From positions 37,254,551 through 37,318,550 of the forward strand of contig OX365945.1 in the NCBI GenBank assembly GCA_947247005.1: a DNA stretch of 64,000 bases. The letters are read 5' to 3'. The position numbers and the translations under genes were made by a program. The notes under the pieces were generated by a model, which made no database searches, had not been told where the DNA came from, and worked only from the letters and a program-made list of their open reading frames with translations. Below, piece after piece: positions 23,625 to 36,933 of the stretch; the stretch's first letter is position 1; each line of letters begins with the position of its first letter. Source of the stretch: Spisula solida (taxonomy: Eukaryota > Mollusca > Bivalvia > Venerida > Mactridae).

Positions 23625-24496
23625 AACAAGAGGGCCCAAAGGGCCATAGGTCGCTCACCTGTCCTAGTAGTTCATGCAGACCCCTTAATGGTAAGGACAA
23701 AATTGTGACCTCTAGTGACTACACAAGGTTTTTCTACCTTGTGACCTAGTTTTTGTCCCCTGATGACCAAACATCGAACTTGACCTAGATTTTGTTGAGA
23801 TGATCATTTTGACCAAGTTTCTTAAAGATTAGGCCAAAATTTTGACCTTTAGGGCTACACAAGTGTTTTTTATGATTTGACCTTGTGACCTAGTTTTTGA
23901 CCCAGACGACCCAATATCGAACTTGACCTAGATTTTGTTGAGATGGTCATAGTGACTAAGTTTCATGAAGATTAGCGAAAATTGTGACCTCTGGTGACTA
24001 CACATGGATTTTCTATGATTTGACCTTGTGACCTAGATTTTGACCCCGGATCACCCAATATTGAACTTGACCTAGAGTTTGTTGAGATGATCATTGTGAC
24101 CAGGTTTCATAAAGATTAGGCCAAAATTGTGACCTCTAGTGACTACACAAGGTTTTTCTATGATTTGACCTAGTGACCTATATTTCAACCCCAGATGACC
24201 CAATATCAAAGTTGACCTAGATTTTGTTGATATGATCATTGTGACCAAGTTTCATAAATATTAGGTCAAAATCGTCAAATTTAGTGACTACACAAAGTTT
24301 TTCTATGAATTTATCTTGTGACCTAGTTTTCGACCCCAAATAACCCAATATCAAACTTGACCTAGATTTTGTGGAGATGATCATTATGACCAAGTTTCAT
24401 AAAGATTAGGCCAAACTTGTGACCTTTAGTGTCTACACAATCAAATTGTTGATGGACAGATGGCGGACGAAGAGAGATCAATAAGTTCAGCTAAAA
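23625..24496 (+). mobile_element. A-family repeat
   Basis: Head aacaagagggcccaaagggc + cataggtcgctcacctgtcc, about five units of 125-150 bp (tgacctctagtgactacaca, cttgacctagattttgttga), reduced ACGG part, and a decayed 3' end (agagagatcaataagttcagctaaaaa) in which the hairpin is lost. Confidence 0.7.
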
Positions 24497-24899
24497 AGGG
24501 ATGTAATAGTATTTGAGACTGAGACTGATCTTTCCTTGTATTTTTATGAATTGAATAGGTCAAAAATTCAAACGCAAGACAAGCATTTCCTGAGCAAAAA
24601 TATTTTAGATCACTCCATTTTTAGATCACCACTATGCTCTACAAAGGATAATTTTCACAGTGCTAGATATAATTGCTGTAGACATTTGGGATAATATGTC
24701 AATATAAAATTTATCACAACAGAACGCTAAACAAATAACAACAATAAAAGGACCAACAAATTCAGGAATATTAGGGTAAAATCGTGATAACACTTCACAG
24801 GGACATACAAAGCTTAAATCGTGACGACATTGGGACAAGTTACATCATAGTAGGACTGCACCATAATATGTTATGACTTTAAAGCACTTACAATATCAG
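24497..24899. other. Unassigned AT-rich DNA
   Basis: No supported feature. Confidence 0.4.
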
Positions 24900-25785
24900 A
24901 CAAGAGGGCCCATAGGAGGGTCCTAGGTCGCTCACCTGTGCACATTGATCAAGTAGAACCATATTTAAACTGAGCCTCGATTTCAGTTGCTATGGAAATC
25001 AGAGTTCTGAATGGATTTCAGATATTTAGCTATTTTAAGAATTGACCAATAATGGAGCATTGTTACCTATTTGTGATGTAATCCAGCTTGTACTTTCAAA
25101 TAAAAAAGATTTTACTAAAGTTTATGATAAAGGGAAAAAACACATCCCACCCACTGCAGCCATGTGTTTTAACAATTCACAACAAAAATGTCAATTTGGT
25201 AAAAGAGTCACCCAACAACTATTTTGAAATTAGGCCAGTGGTTGATTTTTTTTAAGTTTTTCCAATCGGTTGCCATGGCAAACCAGATTTCTGCATGGAT
25301 TATAATTCTTTTAGCCATTTAAGACAGGACCACCAGAGGAACAATTTTACCAATTTATAGTGAAATCCAACGAGTACTTTTAGAGAAGGTTTTTTAAGAT
25401 TTTGCTATAGATATATAGGCAAAAACAGCGCCCCACCGACTAGCGGCCATGTTTTTTAAAGAATCATTACAAAAATGTCAATTTTGTTAGAGGGTCACCC
25501 AACAACTATTTCTGTAAAATTATTTTGAAATCTGTCCAGCGGTTGATTTTTTTATGATTTTTTTAAAGATTTTCCTATCAGCTGCCATGGCAACCAGAGT
25601 TATTTATAGACTACAATATTTTTAGCTATTTTTAGAAAGGACCACCCAAGGAATATTCCTGTGAAGTTTGGTTGAAATTGGCCAAGGGGTTTAGAAGGAG
25701 AGGTCGTTTGAATGAATTGTTGACACACTGACTGACTGACTTACGGACGAAGAGTGATCACAAAAGCTCACCCTGTCATTAAAAA
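24900..25785 (+). mobile_element. A-type termini with a different core (Q core)
   Basis: The head (acaagagggcccataggagg, gtcctaggtcgctcacctgt) and tail (gacggacgaagagtgatcac, aaaagctcaccctgtcat) match the A family, but the core does not. It has about three units of roughly 290 bp with gttgccatggcaaaccagat, ttttagccatttaagacagg and aatgtcaattttgttagagg, and no AGGTCA series. It is a clear case of a swapped core between common ends. The hairpin is truncated. Confidence 0.6.
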
Positions 25786-26079
25786 TGAGTGAGTGGTAAT
25801 ATAAAATGGTCTGCTACTTGAAGGAAAACAAAACAAACAACACATGTTGATGCAGATCATGTAACAATTCAGTAAGTCAAGTAAACCACCTGTAAATGAC
25901 CATGTATATACAGACATGTGTATAACATACAGTGAAACCCCATGCATAAATGAAAATTGATAATTCTCCAAAACATATTTTGTTGCGAACTGCTCCAGTG
26001 AAATTAATCTTCAACAAGGCAGTCTAAAAGACGGCTATAATCCCCCCCTGAAATAATGAATAGTGAAGTGTGAGCTTGA
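25786..26079. other. Unassigned DNA
   Basis: Nothing recognised. Confidence 0.35.
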
Positions 26080-26790
26080 CTGTATGGAAGTAAGCTTGGT
26101 AGGAACTTGGTTCTGTACATCACATCTAGGCATTAAAAAGTTATGGAGTGGACACAAAATGTAAGATTCAAACTTTTAACATTGAATTGAGACCTTGACC
26201 TTCAGCCAGCATGGTAGAGAGATGGGTTCTGCACATCAAATCAATATGTCACACATTTGACCTTACACTGTGACCTTGACCGGGCAAGGTTGGAACGTAC
26301 ATTCTGCATGTCATCTTTATTAGTTACACAAAATGCAAGACTCAAACCTTAGACCTTGAACTGTTACCTTGAGCGGCACAGTTAGAACTTGGGTTCTGTA
26401 ACTCATCTTTATTAGGTACAAATTTCATGAAATTCAGCCCAGGCATTAAAATGTTATGGAGCGGACACAGAATGTAAGATTCAAACTTTTGACTTTACAC
26501 TGACCTTGACCTAGAGCCGGCAAGGTTGGAACGTAGGTTCTCTACACGTTGTCTTTATTAGTTACACATTTGCTATAAGTTTCATGGAATTTGGCCCAGA
26601 TGTCAAAAATATGTACATATGGAGCAGACATGATTTTGTTACTGGCGGATGGACTCACACGCACGCACACACGGACAAAGACCATTCCTATAATCCCCTC
26701 CCACTTCGTAGGATTTAAAAAATGCAAAATCAGCTGTGTGGTGTTCCACATTTCTATGAAGTTTCAGTTGAATCCGTGGGAAAATTTCAA
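26080..26790. repeat. G-family tandem repeat
   Basis: Three to four units of about 165-180 bp with ggaacttgggttctgtacat, cattaaaatgttatggagcg, gacacagaatgtaagattca and ttgaccttgacc. The run is followed by a cacacgcacgcacacacgg-type stretch. Same general plan as the other cores; ends not resolved. Confidence 0.5.
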
Positions 26791-27866
26791 ATCTGAGACA
26801 TTTTAATTAGTGTTTTGACAGACAAAATGAACAATCCATGATCCTTTTTTGCTAGACATATAAGTACATTGGTCTATTGACTTAATTATCAACAACTGCT
26901 TTGCAAGATGAGTAACAAGGAACACATGTAATAATACCATACCATACTGAAATCTCATGATTTGGGTGTATGTTAGTATGTATGGTAAGACAATGCAAAG
27001 AAATATGGCAAAATACAGATGAACTAAAATTAAAGGCAAGGATGCAGAGATTTACAGCAGCATGTAGTCAAGTTAGTTGATCATATTGTTTCTTTATGGG
27101 AATATAATGGTTATTACAAAGAAAATAGCTAAGCTGCTGATCTAGGGAACCAATTGTAATCACTAGGCACGAAATGCCAGAGAAAACCTGTTAATAAACA
27201 ACTGTAGTATTGACACACTTACCAGTGATTTAGGTCACTTTATACATTATGTGCAATACGTTCTAGATAATAAACTAATATTGTAGCAGTTATCTATATA
27301 GTGCTAATTTGCTGGTGATCCGTTGTTTAGATACATCGTATAATTCAGGCTGCGTTTTAAGCAAGTATTATTATAATATTCATTTATCACAAATTGTCAA
27401 CAAATTTGACACATCCAGCTTTCTTTGATGAAATTTTACAATATTTCTTTAATGATGTTTTTACCATATTTCTTTCCAGATGTTTTTACCATATTACATT
27501 ACATTGTAACATGTAACGTTTGGAAGGCAAAGCACAGACAGAATATGTAATGGGACATTGAATATCAACAGATACACTGATAGATCTAAATAAACACTTA
27601 ACAAGCACAAATATATTCCATGATATAGATTTAAACATTAACAGTTCACAAATAACTGAATTAAATGAAACACAATTAATTGTGAACATAACACACACAG
27701 ATATACATTCAGTCTCAACATTGTGAGATTTTAGTCATGTGAAAACTGATCTGTAATACTTTACCATAATTTATTGTCTAAAGAACTTAAGCAACAGAAT
27801 TTCACAATTTATATATCATCTCATCCACATTCTAATCTGTTAAATTAAAATATCAAATTTATCACA
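26791..27866. other. Unassigned AT-rich DNA, 1.1 kb
   Basis: No supported gene or repeat. A short direct duplication atgtttttaccatatt occurs at about 27453 and 27480. Confidence 0.4.
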
Positions 27867-27868
27867 TA

Positions 27869-28583
27869 CAGTCAACTCTCGTTATCTCGAATTTCACGGG
27901 ACCATGGAAATTACTTCAACATAACGAAATTTCGAGATAGAATTTTCGGCATCAAAGTTGCAAGTTTTCTGTCATTTTACGCCGCCATATTGTTACGGCC
28001 GTAAGAACGACATATTATTGAGAATTGCTTGTTTTAATACTAATGTACATGTATTCCTCCTCGAGAAAATGCATATTATTCATTTTCGTTTGTGTACGTT
28101 GTTGTTTAAAGCACTCACTCATTTTGACATGTTTTAACATCTTGCGTTCTTGAAATATTATTTTTACAAACAATTGTTCGAAATGACATGTATATTGATG
28201 TTTGGACATAACTCGAATCTTTATGACACGTTTGCGCAAATTGTTGCAAACAAATATTTGTATAATAATGGAAGGTGCGAAAATTACAAGTAAATCGAAG
28301 ATTTCAGACTGGCGAGGTGTGAAAAACACTCGACGATAGTCAAATACGATCAGACTTCAACCCGACTTCGAGATGAACAATAGATTTAAAGTGCGAATTA
28401 GTTAATTAGGACCAAACAATAATATCGACATAACGAAAAATTTGAGCTGAATTCGAGCCATAACTTCGAGATAGGTCTCGAGATATCATAAAGACAAAGA
28501 AGGAGAAAAATCGGGACTTGAAATTTTTTTCGACATAACGGAAAATTCGATATAAGTGAGTTCGAGATAACGAGAGTTGACTG
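27869..28583. mobile_element. pogo/Tigger-like MITE, 715 bp
   Basis: Terminal inverted repeats CAGTCAACTCTCGTTATCTC at the left and its complement at the right, flanked by TA on both sides (27867-27868 and 28584-28585), as expected for the Tc1/mariner superfamily; the CTCGTTATCTCGA core resembles pogo/Tigger ends. Further cgagata motifs are repeated inside each end. No transposase; open frames here are not conserved in the second copy at 37578. Confidence 0.75.
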
Positions 28584-28585
28584 TA

Positions 28586-29755
28586 AGTAACAATTTTGTC
28601 CAATATGTCTAATAACAAATGATGACATCAACAGTGATTTTGGCCTAAATGCGTTATTTCTAGCATTTTTTGACTCACGGTAACTATGGTAATGTGATAA
28701 AAAGAATCAGTCACTTACTGTCAACTCATGATGAATCTTATATATCTAAATATTACTACATATAATTACAATCCTTTGTTAGTGTGTAAAGCAATTATCA
28801 ATTCCTAAAATGAGGTATCCACATCCTTTTTTCAGATGAGAGAAAAATGGTTTAAATGTGTATATGATGAATTTCACTGGCCAATGGACAAACTAATCTT
28901 TGGTGAGCAATTAGGTAGAACAATTAGCTGTCTCTGATCCTCACAATTTGATTGTATTTACTCCATCATCCATCTTTCTTGAGCAATTCTAACTAAATTT
29001 GGATACAAAGTACTTTATACCAAACATTTGAAGAATCTGTTCCGTGTTTGTTATTGCAAACAAACACAGAGGGGTTATTTCCCTAAGGAAAGCAGTTTAG
29101 TGTCATGCTATCTCTGTAATATTTCATTTTCAACAAACATTATTTTAGTTATACATAATTAATGAGTAATTCCATTTTAAATACATTTTAATTGTAACAC
29201 TGGCAATTAGGTATTGACATGTTGCAATACTTTTGTGCAGTGTTGCAACAATCAACTGAACATCATCAATAGTCTTGGTTTATTCGTCAACCTATCAGAT
29301 ATGTTTTTTAGCAACTCAAAATATGCTTATGGTGCAATAACAAACTACACAAAGAATAATGAGTGCCAGTTAATTGTCACCACATTGAACATCTTATCAG
29401 GTATATTTCTTTAACAAGTCAAAATATCCTATGGAATAATAACAATAATAATGAAAACACACAAACAATAATGGGTTCCAGTGGAATATTGCCACTCAAT
29501 ATGACACAGAATATAGAATAGAATATGATTTAAATAAGAGGTGTTCAACTTATATTTGTACAAAACTGAACATCGGATATTGTCATACTAACACAATAAA
29601 ATTGATTTATTTCTATTGAACCATGTACGAAAATGTGTTAAGTAGTATATACACTCATTTTGTATCACATTTGTATTATTATTCTAACCCAAATCAACCG
29701 TCTTGTAGAGGGCATTGTTTTTGTATTTTTTAAGACAAATTGCCCCAATAGAATA
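28586..29755. other. Unassigned AT-rich DNA, 1.2 kb
   Basis: No supported gene. 29535-29660 (aagaggtgttcaacttatat onward) is a diverged inverted copy of 33770-33895. Confidence 0.4.
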
Positions 29756-30346
29756 AACAAGAGCACCGCCTTGCAGGTGCAGACATTGTCATTGTCACTA
29801 TAATAAGGCACATTACCCTTGTATAAAGTAGGGCAGAGTTATGAGTCTTGCTTAAAAAAGTGAGGTATTGATGGTGAAAAAGTATAGTAAGTTTCAAAGC
29901 AAAAGCTTAATATTTTATTGAAAAGTTCACCATACATAAAACATCAAAAAGGGGCAATAACTATTGCAAAATGCAGATCAGAGTTATGGGTCTTGCCTGA
30001 CCTTATCCTAATCAGGTATTGATGATGAACAAGTGTTGAAAGTTTCAAAGCATTAGCTCACATAGTGTATGAGAAAAATGAACCTAAACACAAAACTTGA
30101 CCAAGGAATTTTCTAAGTAAAAAAAGGGGCAATAACTCTTGCAAAATGCAGATCAGAGTTATGGGTCTTGCTTCAAAGGCTCAGGTATTAATGGTGAACA
30201 AGTGTTACAAGTTTCAATAAGCAATAGCTTTGATAGTTTATGAGAAAAGTTTACCTAAACACAAAACTTTACAATGCAACGCTGTCGCCGATCAAGTGAT
30301 TACAAAAACTCATCTTTTTTTCTCCAAAAATCAGATGAGCTAAAGA
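29756..30346 (+). mobile_element. H-family repeat
   Basis: Head aacaagagcaccgccttgca + ggtgcagac (a small stem), about three units of 155-165 bp (ggggcaataactcttgcaaa, atgcagatcagagttatggg, ggtgaacaagtgt), and tail gccgatcaagtgattacaaa ... tcagatgagctaaag. The same plan as A with a different core. Confidence 0.6.
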
Positions 30347-30448
30347 GTGTTGGTAGATTATGAATTACACATGTCCGTGAAGACAATCAGTCATATGAAG
30401 GGTGATATGTGTTCAATTGCTTGTTTTGGCAAAATGGCATGAAATATT

Positions 30449-31075
30449 AACATGAGGATCATGGATCCTGTGGCGCTCACCAGCTAAACATGATCAAACT
30501 TTGAACTTGTCCTTAAGGTAATCAAGATAAACATTTTAACTGAACTTGATGAAAGATAAAGCAAAAATGTGGCCATTATTTGACCTATTGACCTAGTTTT
30601 TGACCAAAAATGACCTAACTACAAACACAACCTTAAGGTAATAAAGATAAACATTTTGACCAAACTTGATGAAGATTACAGCAAAAATGTGGCCTCAAGA
30701 GTGGTAATAAGGTTTCCTATTATCTAACCTATCAACCCAGTTTTTGACGAAACATAACCCAACTTCAAACTTGACCTTAAGGTCACCAAGATACACATTT
30801 TGACTAAACTTCACGAAGATTGAAGCAAAAATGTGGCCTCCAGGGTGTTAACAAGGTTTTTCTATTATTTGACCTATTGACCTAGATTTTGACCCTACAT
30901 GGCTAAACTTCGAACTTGACCTTGAAGTCATAAAGATAAACATTTTGACAAAACTTGAAGGTTAAAACAAAAATATGGCCTCCAGCGAGTTAACAAGGTT
31001 TTGCTATTATTTGACCCAGTTTTTGACCCCACATGACCCAACTTCAAACTTGATCTAGATTTCATCGAGCTATTT
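30449..31075 (+). mobile_element. C-family repeat, 3' truncated
   Basis: Head aacatgaggatcatggatcc + tgtggcgctcaccagc, the complement of the end at 3234. About four units (cttgaccttaaggtcaccaa, gcaaaaatgtggcctc, aacaaggttttgctatta). The hairpin end is absent. Confidence 0.6.
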
Positions 31076-31174
31076 CAGAAAAATGCGGTGTTCATTAGCT
31101 CAATGCCACTCAAAACAAAGAGAGCAGACAAAGGTCTTGGAGGCTGTAAATGCGACTACAGAATGGTAATTGAA

Positions 31175-33216
31175 AACAAGACTGCATTCAATAACGCTTA
31201 TGCCCCCATGGAAGCCTAGTCCATAAAAAAGCTAAGTCAATCAGGGGCCATAATTCTGTTAAAATGTTGGATAGGGTTACAAGGCTTTGACAATTTAAGG
31301 GGCTTATGATGGTTAACAAGTATGTCAAGTTTGAAGACATCGCCTTGATGTGAGACGAAATTTGGGTTAACAAGAATTGGACACTTAATAAGTCTAAGTA
31401 CAAAATTAGGTCAATGTGAAGGTCAAAATGAGGTTAGGTGATATAGGTGTGAGGAGAATGTTCAAATACAACATCCATGCAAGTATGAAAGCTTTGTAGC
31501 AAGCCATATCAACGCTAGAAGAAACAGTCAATTTGGGTAAACCAAGAATTTGACCCTTCAATAAGTCTAAGTCCAAAATTAGGTCAAGGTGAAGGTCAAA
31601 ATTGGGTTAGGTGATACAGGCATGTGGAGAGTGTTCATATACAACATCCATGCAAGTATAAAAGCTTTGTAGCTAGTCATATTACAGTAAAACCTCGTTA
31701 TCTCGAGGACCCATCGGGACTAGCCAAATGTTCGAGTTAAGCCAGGTGCTCGAAATATCCGAAGTCTATGATGAATTGTTGTTATGACTAAGTGTAACTG
31801 TGTTTATAATGAAGATGTGTTTGACTCATGTATTTGTTTGTGACTACGAATATTGTCATTGTTTATCAAGTCTATACCCAATTTGAATCATGTTGACATT
31901 TGTCGAATTCAACAAATTGCATATGAAAGTCGAAATGAATACTTTTACATTAAATATCAAACTCCATTTAACGGTTGTAATAAAAGTTCGCATCGGCAAA
32001 AAGATAACATTACACAACCACACACACACAAAATCACCTTCTTCAATCCGATTAAATGACTTGATAAAATAAAACCCGGATGTAAAGTCGATCCAATTTC
32101 CAGAACAGGGATACGGCTCATTGAGTAAAAACATGCACTGTATTATCTATGATAAATTATTTACAGCATGATTTTAAACTGAATGAGTTACATCCCTGTG
32201 GTTTTCAGTTAAAATGGGCGCAGTAAATTTGGTACATCAAAGTGCAGCGGTCTTTCGACTGACTTCAAACGCACCGCACATCAAAGAAATTGCCGGTAGA
32301 GTTAGGAGTAGTGTTACGTCAGAATTCCATACCACAGTAGGAATTCGCCAATCAGCGCATGGTGGTGATTTAATTTGTACTTGACAAAGTCGACAAATTT
32401 TGGTTTCTTCAGTGTTGTTTGATAAGAATTTAGATTTTCTTCATTTATTCAGTATAGGACACGTGAAATTGTATGTATGCCTATATTCGCAGGTTTTCAT
32501 GAAATAGGGAATCAAAAAGGTTTTTGACTTGATTTTTACTTGCAGTTTTATAACGAACGGCGCCTAAATATTTAAGATTCTACATGAACGTCGTAGGTTT
32601 ATCTTACGACAATTAAAAGTCTGTGCGAATCAGTACATTCTAAGCAACAATGGTGCATTTAATTATTCTAGTTTTCGTATGTGTTAAAGTTCCCAATTGT
32701 TGTCTATTGACCTTGTTCTTAAATGCATGTGTTGTTTTAATCAAGCTCATCAATAAAATTTCTTCTACCTTGTGTTTAATGTACCGAATCGAGTGTTAGG
32801 GATTATGCTACTGTCATAAAATGTGATTATCACGGTGTGTGAAAATTACGGAGAGCAACAAGTTTAAATCTGACATTTATTCAGAGGTGTGAAACTTCGC
32901 TCAAATGATTGCCTCGAGATAAAGTAACTAATTATCGTTGCATATTGTTGAGTGGACCGACACCTGTGCTCGAATTAGACCGGATGCTCGTAATATATTT
33001 ACTCGAATAAGAGAGATAAATTAAAGTACAATATAGAGCAAATTAGTCGGGACTTTCCTCCAATTAGGCCGGTTGCTCGAATAATCGCTACTCGTATTAC
33101 TGAGGTTTTACTGTAATGCTAGAAGAAACGGTCAATTTGGGTTAACCGGACGGACGAATGCACAGACAGGTGAATCACTATATGCCTCCTGATCTTTCGA
33201 TACGGGGGCATAAAAA
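31175..33216 (+). mobile_element. J-family repeat, split by a pogo/Tigger-like element
   Basis: Head aacaagactgcattcaataa + cgcttatgcccccatggaag. Units contain gcaagtatgaaagctttgta and aagtctaagtccaaaattag. The tail tgaatcactatatgcctcctg ... tacgggggcataaaa folds as a hairpin. The sequence stops at 31682, inside gctagtcata, and continues at 33114 (taatgctagaagaaacggtc), as in the uninterrupted copy at 39400. Confidence 0.65.
31685..33113. mobile_element. pogo/Tigger-like element, 1429 bp, non-autonomous
   Basis: The terminal repeats CAGTAAAACCTCGTTATCTC and ...gtattactgaggttttactg are inverted, with TA on both flanks (31683-31684, 33114-33115). Subterminal gctcgaa-type motifs (ctcgaattagaccggatgct, gctcgaaatatcc) recur at both ends. 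The 1.4-kb interior has no DDE transposase frame. It is nested in the J element, so younger than it. Confidence 0.75.
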
Positions 33217-35269
33217 TGTGTCGCCTCTGAGGAGTTAATGTTTTATCTTAGAGAAAGTTATTATATAGACAGTCTGCTAATTTAGAAAGGGTTATGATGA
33301 TAGACATAAGTTGAAGTTCGCTAAGCTTGGTGTGTTTGTGGCCACTTTCATGACATGGTTTTGTGTTTAATATTATGGAAAAGCGGAACTCAAAATGATT
33401 GAAAAGGGGACAAAAGTCAAGGTATGTTTTATTTATGCATAAGGTTTAAAAAAATAATTCTCGACAAAAATGTAACACATCCTTTTCCTGGTGGCATACT
33501 AAAGACTGAGTGTTTCATCAATACTGAACTTTCTTTCACCCTACAAAACATGTCGTGAAGTACCTTACAAATTAGATTGGGAAGTATATTATACCCAAAC
33601 AGTGAATACTGAAGTCTCCTGATGAAGCATCAATAGAATTTAAATCTGGAGAATATTGAAACATGTATTAGAGAAGGGAAGGGTTAAGTATCAGCACTTG
33701 GAGGTTTGGCCTTCAAAAAAGCAAATTCAACACAATAGCTGATTTTGTTCTAAGGATATGGATTATACAGTGGTTGTTTATATCACTTGATACATTATTA
33801 GACACAATGGAATAGACACAATTCGATTTTGTTGTGAAATTCATGAAAATACTTGATGTTCAATTCTGTTCAAATATAAGTTGAACACCTCTCGTATTAC
33901 AGTAACACACAGTTCTCCGACAACTCTCTCTACTTACAAGAAATCTATTGCACATGGACATGATTGCAAAAATGTTAAAAATATTACATCATAATGACAG
34001 TAGTTCACTCATACAGATAGTTTTGTAAGACAATCACAGTTAAGAGACAGGAATAGGGAGATTGTAGCAACACATTTTACCTCAATGTCACCTTATTAAT
34101 TAATTGGTTAAGAAATGTGGTATTATTGGCAAAATTCCAGATTTTACAAAGTACATTTTTTTTCCCTCTAGGGTAAATTTTGACCTACCAAGAATACTAG
34201 AATGAAGTAGAAACATTCACTAATTCTGAATGTATGAAATTCAAAGTTTGATAACTTTTCAAGCTGCGGATATATCCACTGCTACAGTATAACATGAACA
34301 TTTCACTACTGGAAAATACAACCATATAACACTGTCCAGTGTGCTTCAAAAAGGTTGAGTTATAACCAGTGCTGATAACAAACCCTCTCAACTGCTATGA
34401 TAAAAGTCAATACAAGTCAAAACCGGAAATAATACTAATCCCAAGTTTAACTTAAATTTACATTCACGATGGAATACTAATTTACTCATGGAAGGAACTC
34501 TTAATAGCATATCATCAAGACATTTTTAAAATTCAATCCAGTGCATTTTCTGAACTTTTCCTTTCTAAAATATTTGTGGTATGGTAGAGGTTTTTACAGT
34601 ATTTGATCACTCCTACATATTTCAGCCACATTGCATGTCATAGTGTTATCAACCACATCATTAGGCCTAAAATGAAACACAGAATTGCTGTCAATCTACG
34701 CAGTATGAATTTTATTGAAACACTACAAAGTAGAGTACATCAAGCCACTAAGGCATATATTCATATATAGAAATATCTTCTGTCTCTGATATATTATCTT
34801 CTTTGTCCATGAACTTGACTTATATGTACTCAGGTGGGTTAAAAAAGTGTAAACGTCAGACAAATATCATGGTCTAGTGAGGCAGAATTAACATATAACA
34901 ATTATTTTTATCATGGGCATACACAAATTTGGTTTTTACCACACCAGACTTAAGTTTTTATCATTTTTTTCATTTGCGATTCAATTTTCATTTTATTTCC
35001 ACAATTTCTTTATAATATCTAGATTTTATATATTGCCAGTTTAATGATCTAAAAACAATAACAACTGCAAGGAAAAGAGGTTTAACATACAAGTCATCAG
35101 GAAATCCCATAATTTATTTGACAAGTAATGTTAAAATCAAAGATTGAATTTATTATTTATATTATAGGAAAAGAATTTCTACAATTGCGAGAACATTTAC
35201 AGATACAAATGTGAAATTGTTAAACAATACACAAATATTCGTCGACCCTTTTCAATTATCTCTTGTGCA
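33217..35269. other. Unassigned AT-rich DNA, 2 kb
   Basis: No supported gene. 33770-33895 is an inverted diverged copy of 29535-29660. The remainder looks like single-copy non-coding DNA. Confidence 0.4.
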
Positions 35270-35575
35270 AAAATAACAAGAAATGTCACTTAATGTGATG
35301 AATACCCCCTCTACTGCTTGACACAGTCACTCCAATGTGCTCTGACGATATGCACAATGTTTTGCACATCTAGACTTTGTAATGATAAGTAATGCAAACT
35401 TTCATTGAAATCCGACCAATGGTTACAGAGAAATAGCGCGACAAAATGTATAAGTTTCATTTTTATGTATAACCCTGAAGAAGGATTATGTTAAGCCGAA
35501 ACATTGTTTAAAATAAAAAGATACACTTATCCGTTGTTGTAATCGTTTAGTTCCACTTACTTATTTATTAGTGTA
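35270..35575 (+). mobile_element. B/E-type repeat head
   Basis: aacaagaaatgtcacttaatgtgatgaatacc + ctgcttgacacagtcactcc, then one unit ending atggttacagagaaatagcg. It is followed by an unrelated tail (accctgaagaaggattatgt, taaaataaaaag) resembling the 3' end of a retroelement. Truncated. Confidence 0.45.
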
Positions 35576-36890
35576 AACAAGAGGGCCCAAAGGGCCATAG
35601 GTCGCTCACCTGTCCTAGTAGTTCACGCACCCCTAATGGTAGTCTCTATTGCATGAACAAGGTTTTCATATTGTCTTATGCTTTATAATTAATATCACAT
35701 TTAGACCCAATGACATATTGAAGTGATTTGACCTTGTGACCTAGTTTTTGACCCCAGGTGACCCAATATCAAACTTGACCTAGATTTTGTTGAGACGATC
35801 ATTGTGACCAAGTTTCATAAAGATTAGGCCAAAATTGTGACCTCTAGTGGCTACACGAGGTTTTTCTATGATTTGACCTTGTGACCTAGTTTTTGACCCC
35901 GGATGACCCAAAATTGTGACCTCTAGTGGCTACACGAGGGTTTTCTATGATTTGACCTTGTGACCTAGTTTTTGACCCCGGATGACCCAATATCGAACTT
36001 GACCTAGATTTTGTTGAGATGATCATTGTGACCAAGTTTCATAAAGATTAGGCCAAAATTGTGATCTCTAGTGACTACACAAGGTTTTTCTATGATTTGA
36101 CCTTGTGACCTAGTTTTTGACCCCGGATGATTCAATATCAAACTTGCCCTAGATTTGGTTGAGACGATCATTACGACCAAGTTTCATAAAGATTAGGCCA
36201 AAATTGTGACCTCTAGTGGCTACACGAGGTTTTTCTATGATTTGACCTTGTGACCTAGTTTTTGACCCCGGATGACCCAATATCGAACTTGACCTAGATT
36301 TTGTTGAGATGATCATTGTGACCAAGTTTCATAAAGATTAGGCCAAAATTGTGTCCTCTAATGGCTACACAAGGTTTTTCTATGATTTGACCGCGTGACC
36401 TAGTTTTTGACCCTGGATGACCCAATATCGAATTTGACCTAGATTTTGTTAAAATTATCATTGTGACTAAGTTTCATAAAGATTCAGTTAAAATTGTGAC
36501 CTCTAGTGACTACACAAGGTTTTTCAATGATTTGACCTTGTGACCTAGTTTTTGACCCTGGATGACCCAATATCGAACTTGACCTAGATTTTATTGAGAT
36601 GATCATTGTGACCAAGTTTCATTAAGATTAGGCCAAAATTGTGACCTCGAGTGACTACACAAGGTTTTTCTATTATTTGACCTTGTGACCTAGTTTTTGA
36701 CCCCGGATGACCCAATATTGAACTTGACCTAGATTTTGTTGAGGTGATCATTGTGACCAAGTTTCATAATGATTAAGCTAAAACTGTGACCTCTAGTGTC
36801 TACACAAGTAATTGTGGACGGACGGACGTACGACGGACGAAGAGTGATCACAAAAGCTCACTCTGTCACTTTGTGACAGGTGAGCTAAAA
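35576..36890 (+). mobile_element. A-family repeat, full length
   Basis: A reference copy: head aacaagagggcccaaagggc + cataggtcgctcacctgtcc; about eight units, the commonest 145 bp long, each with tgaccttgtgacctag (two TGACCT spaced by two bases); gacggacggacgtacgacgg; tail agtgatcacaaaagctcact and hairpin ctgtcactttgtgacag, gtgagct and A's. A 43-base stretch after it (36891-36933) repeats the tail and acaaagggcttta. Confidence 0.75.
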
Positions 36891-36933
36891 ACAAAGGGCT
36901 TTAAAAGTGACAGGTGAGCTAAAAACAAAGGGC

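Noticed and set aside
28015..28329. 104-codon minus frame as a possible transposase
   Set aside because: Lies inside the non-autonomous MITE; the related copy at 37578-38225 does not preserve it and no DDE or DNA-binding motif is visible.
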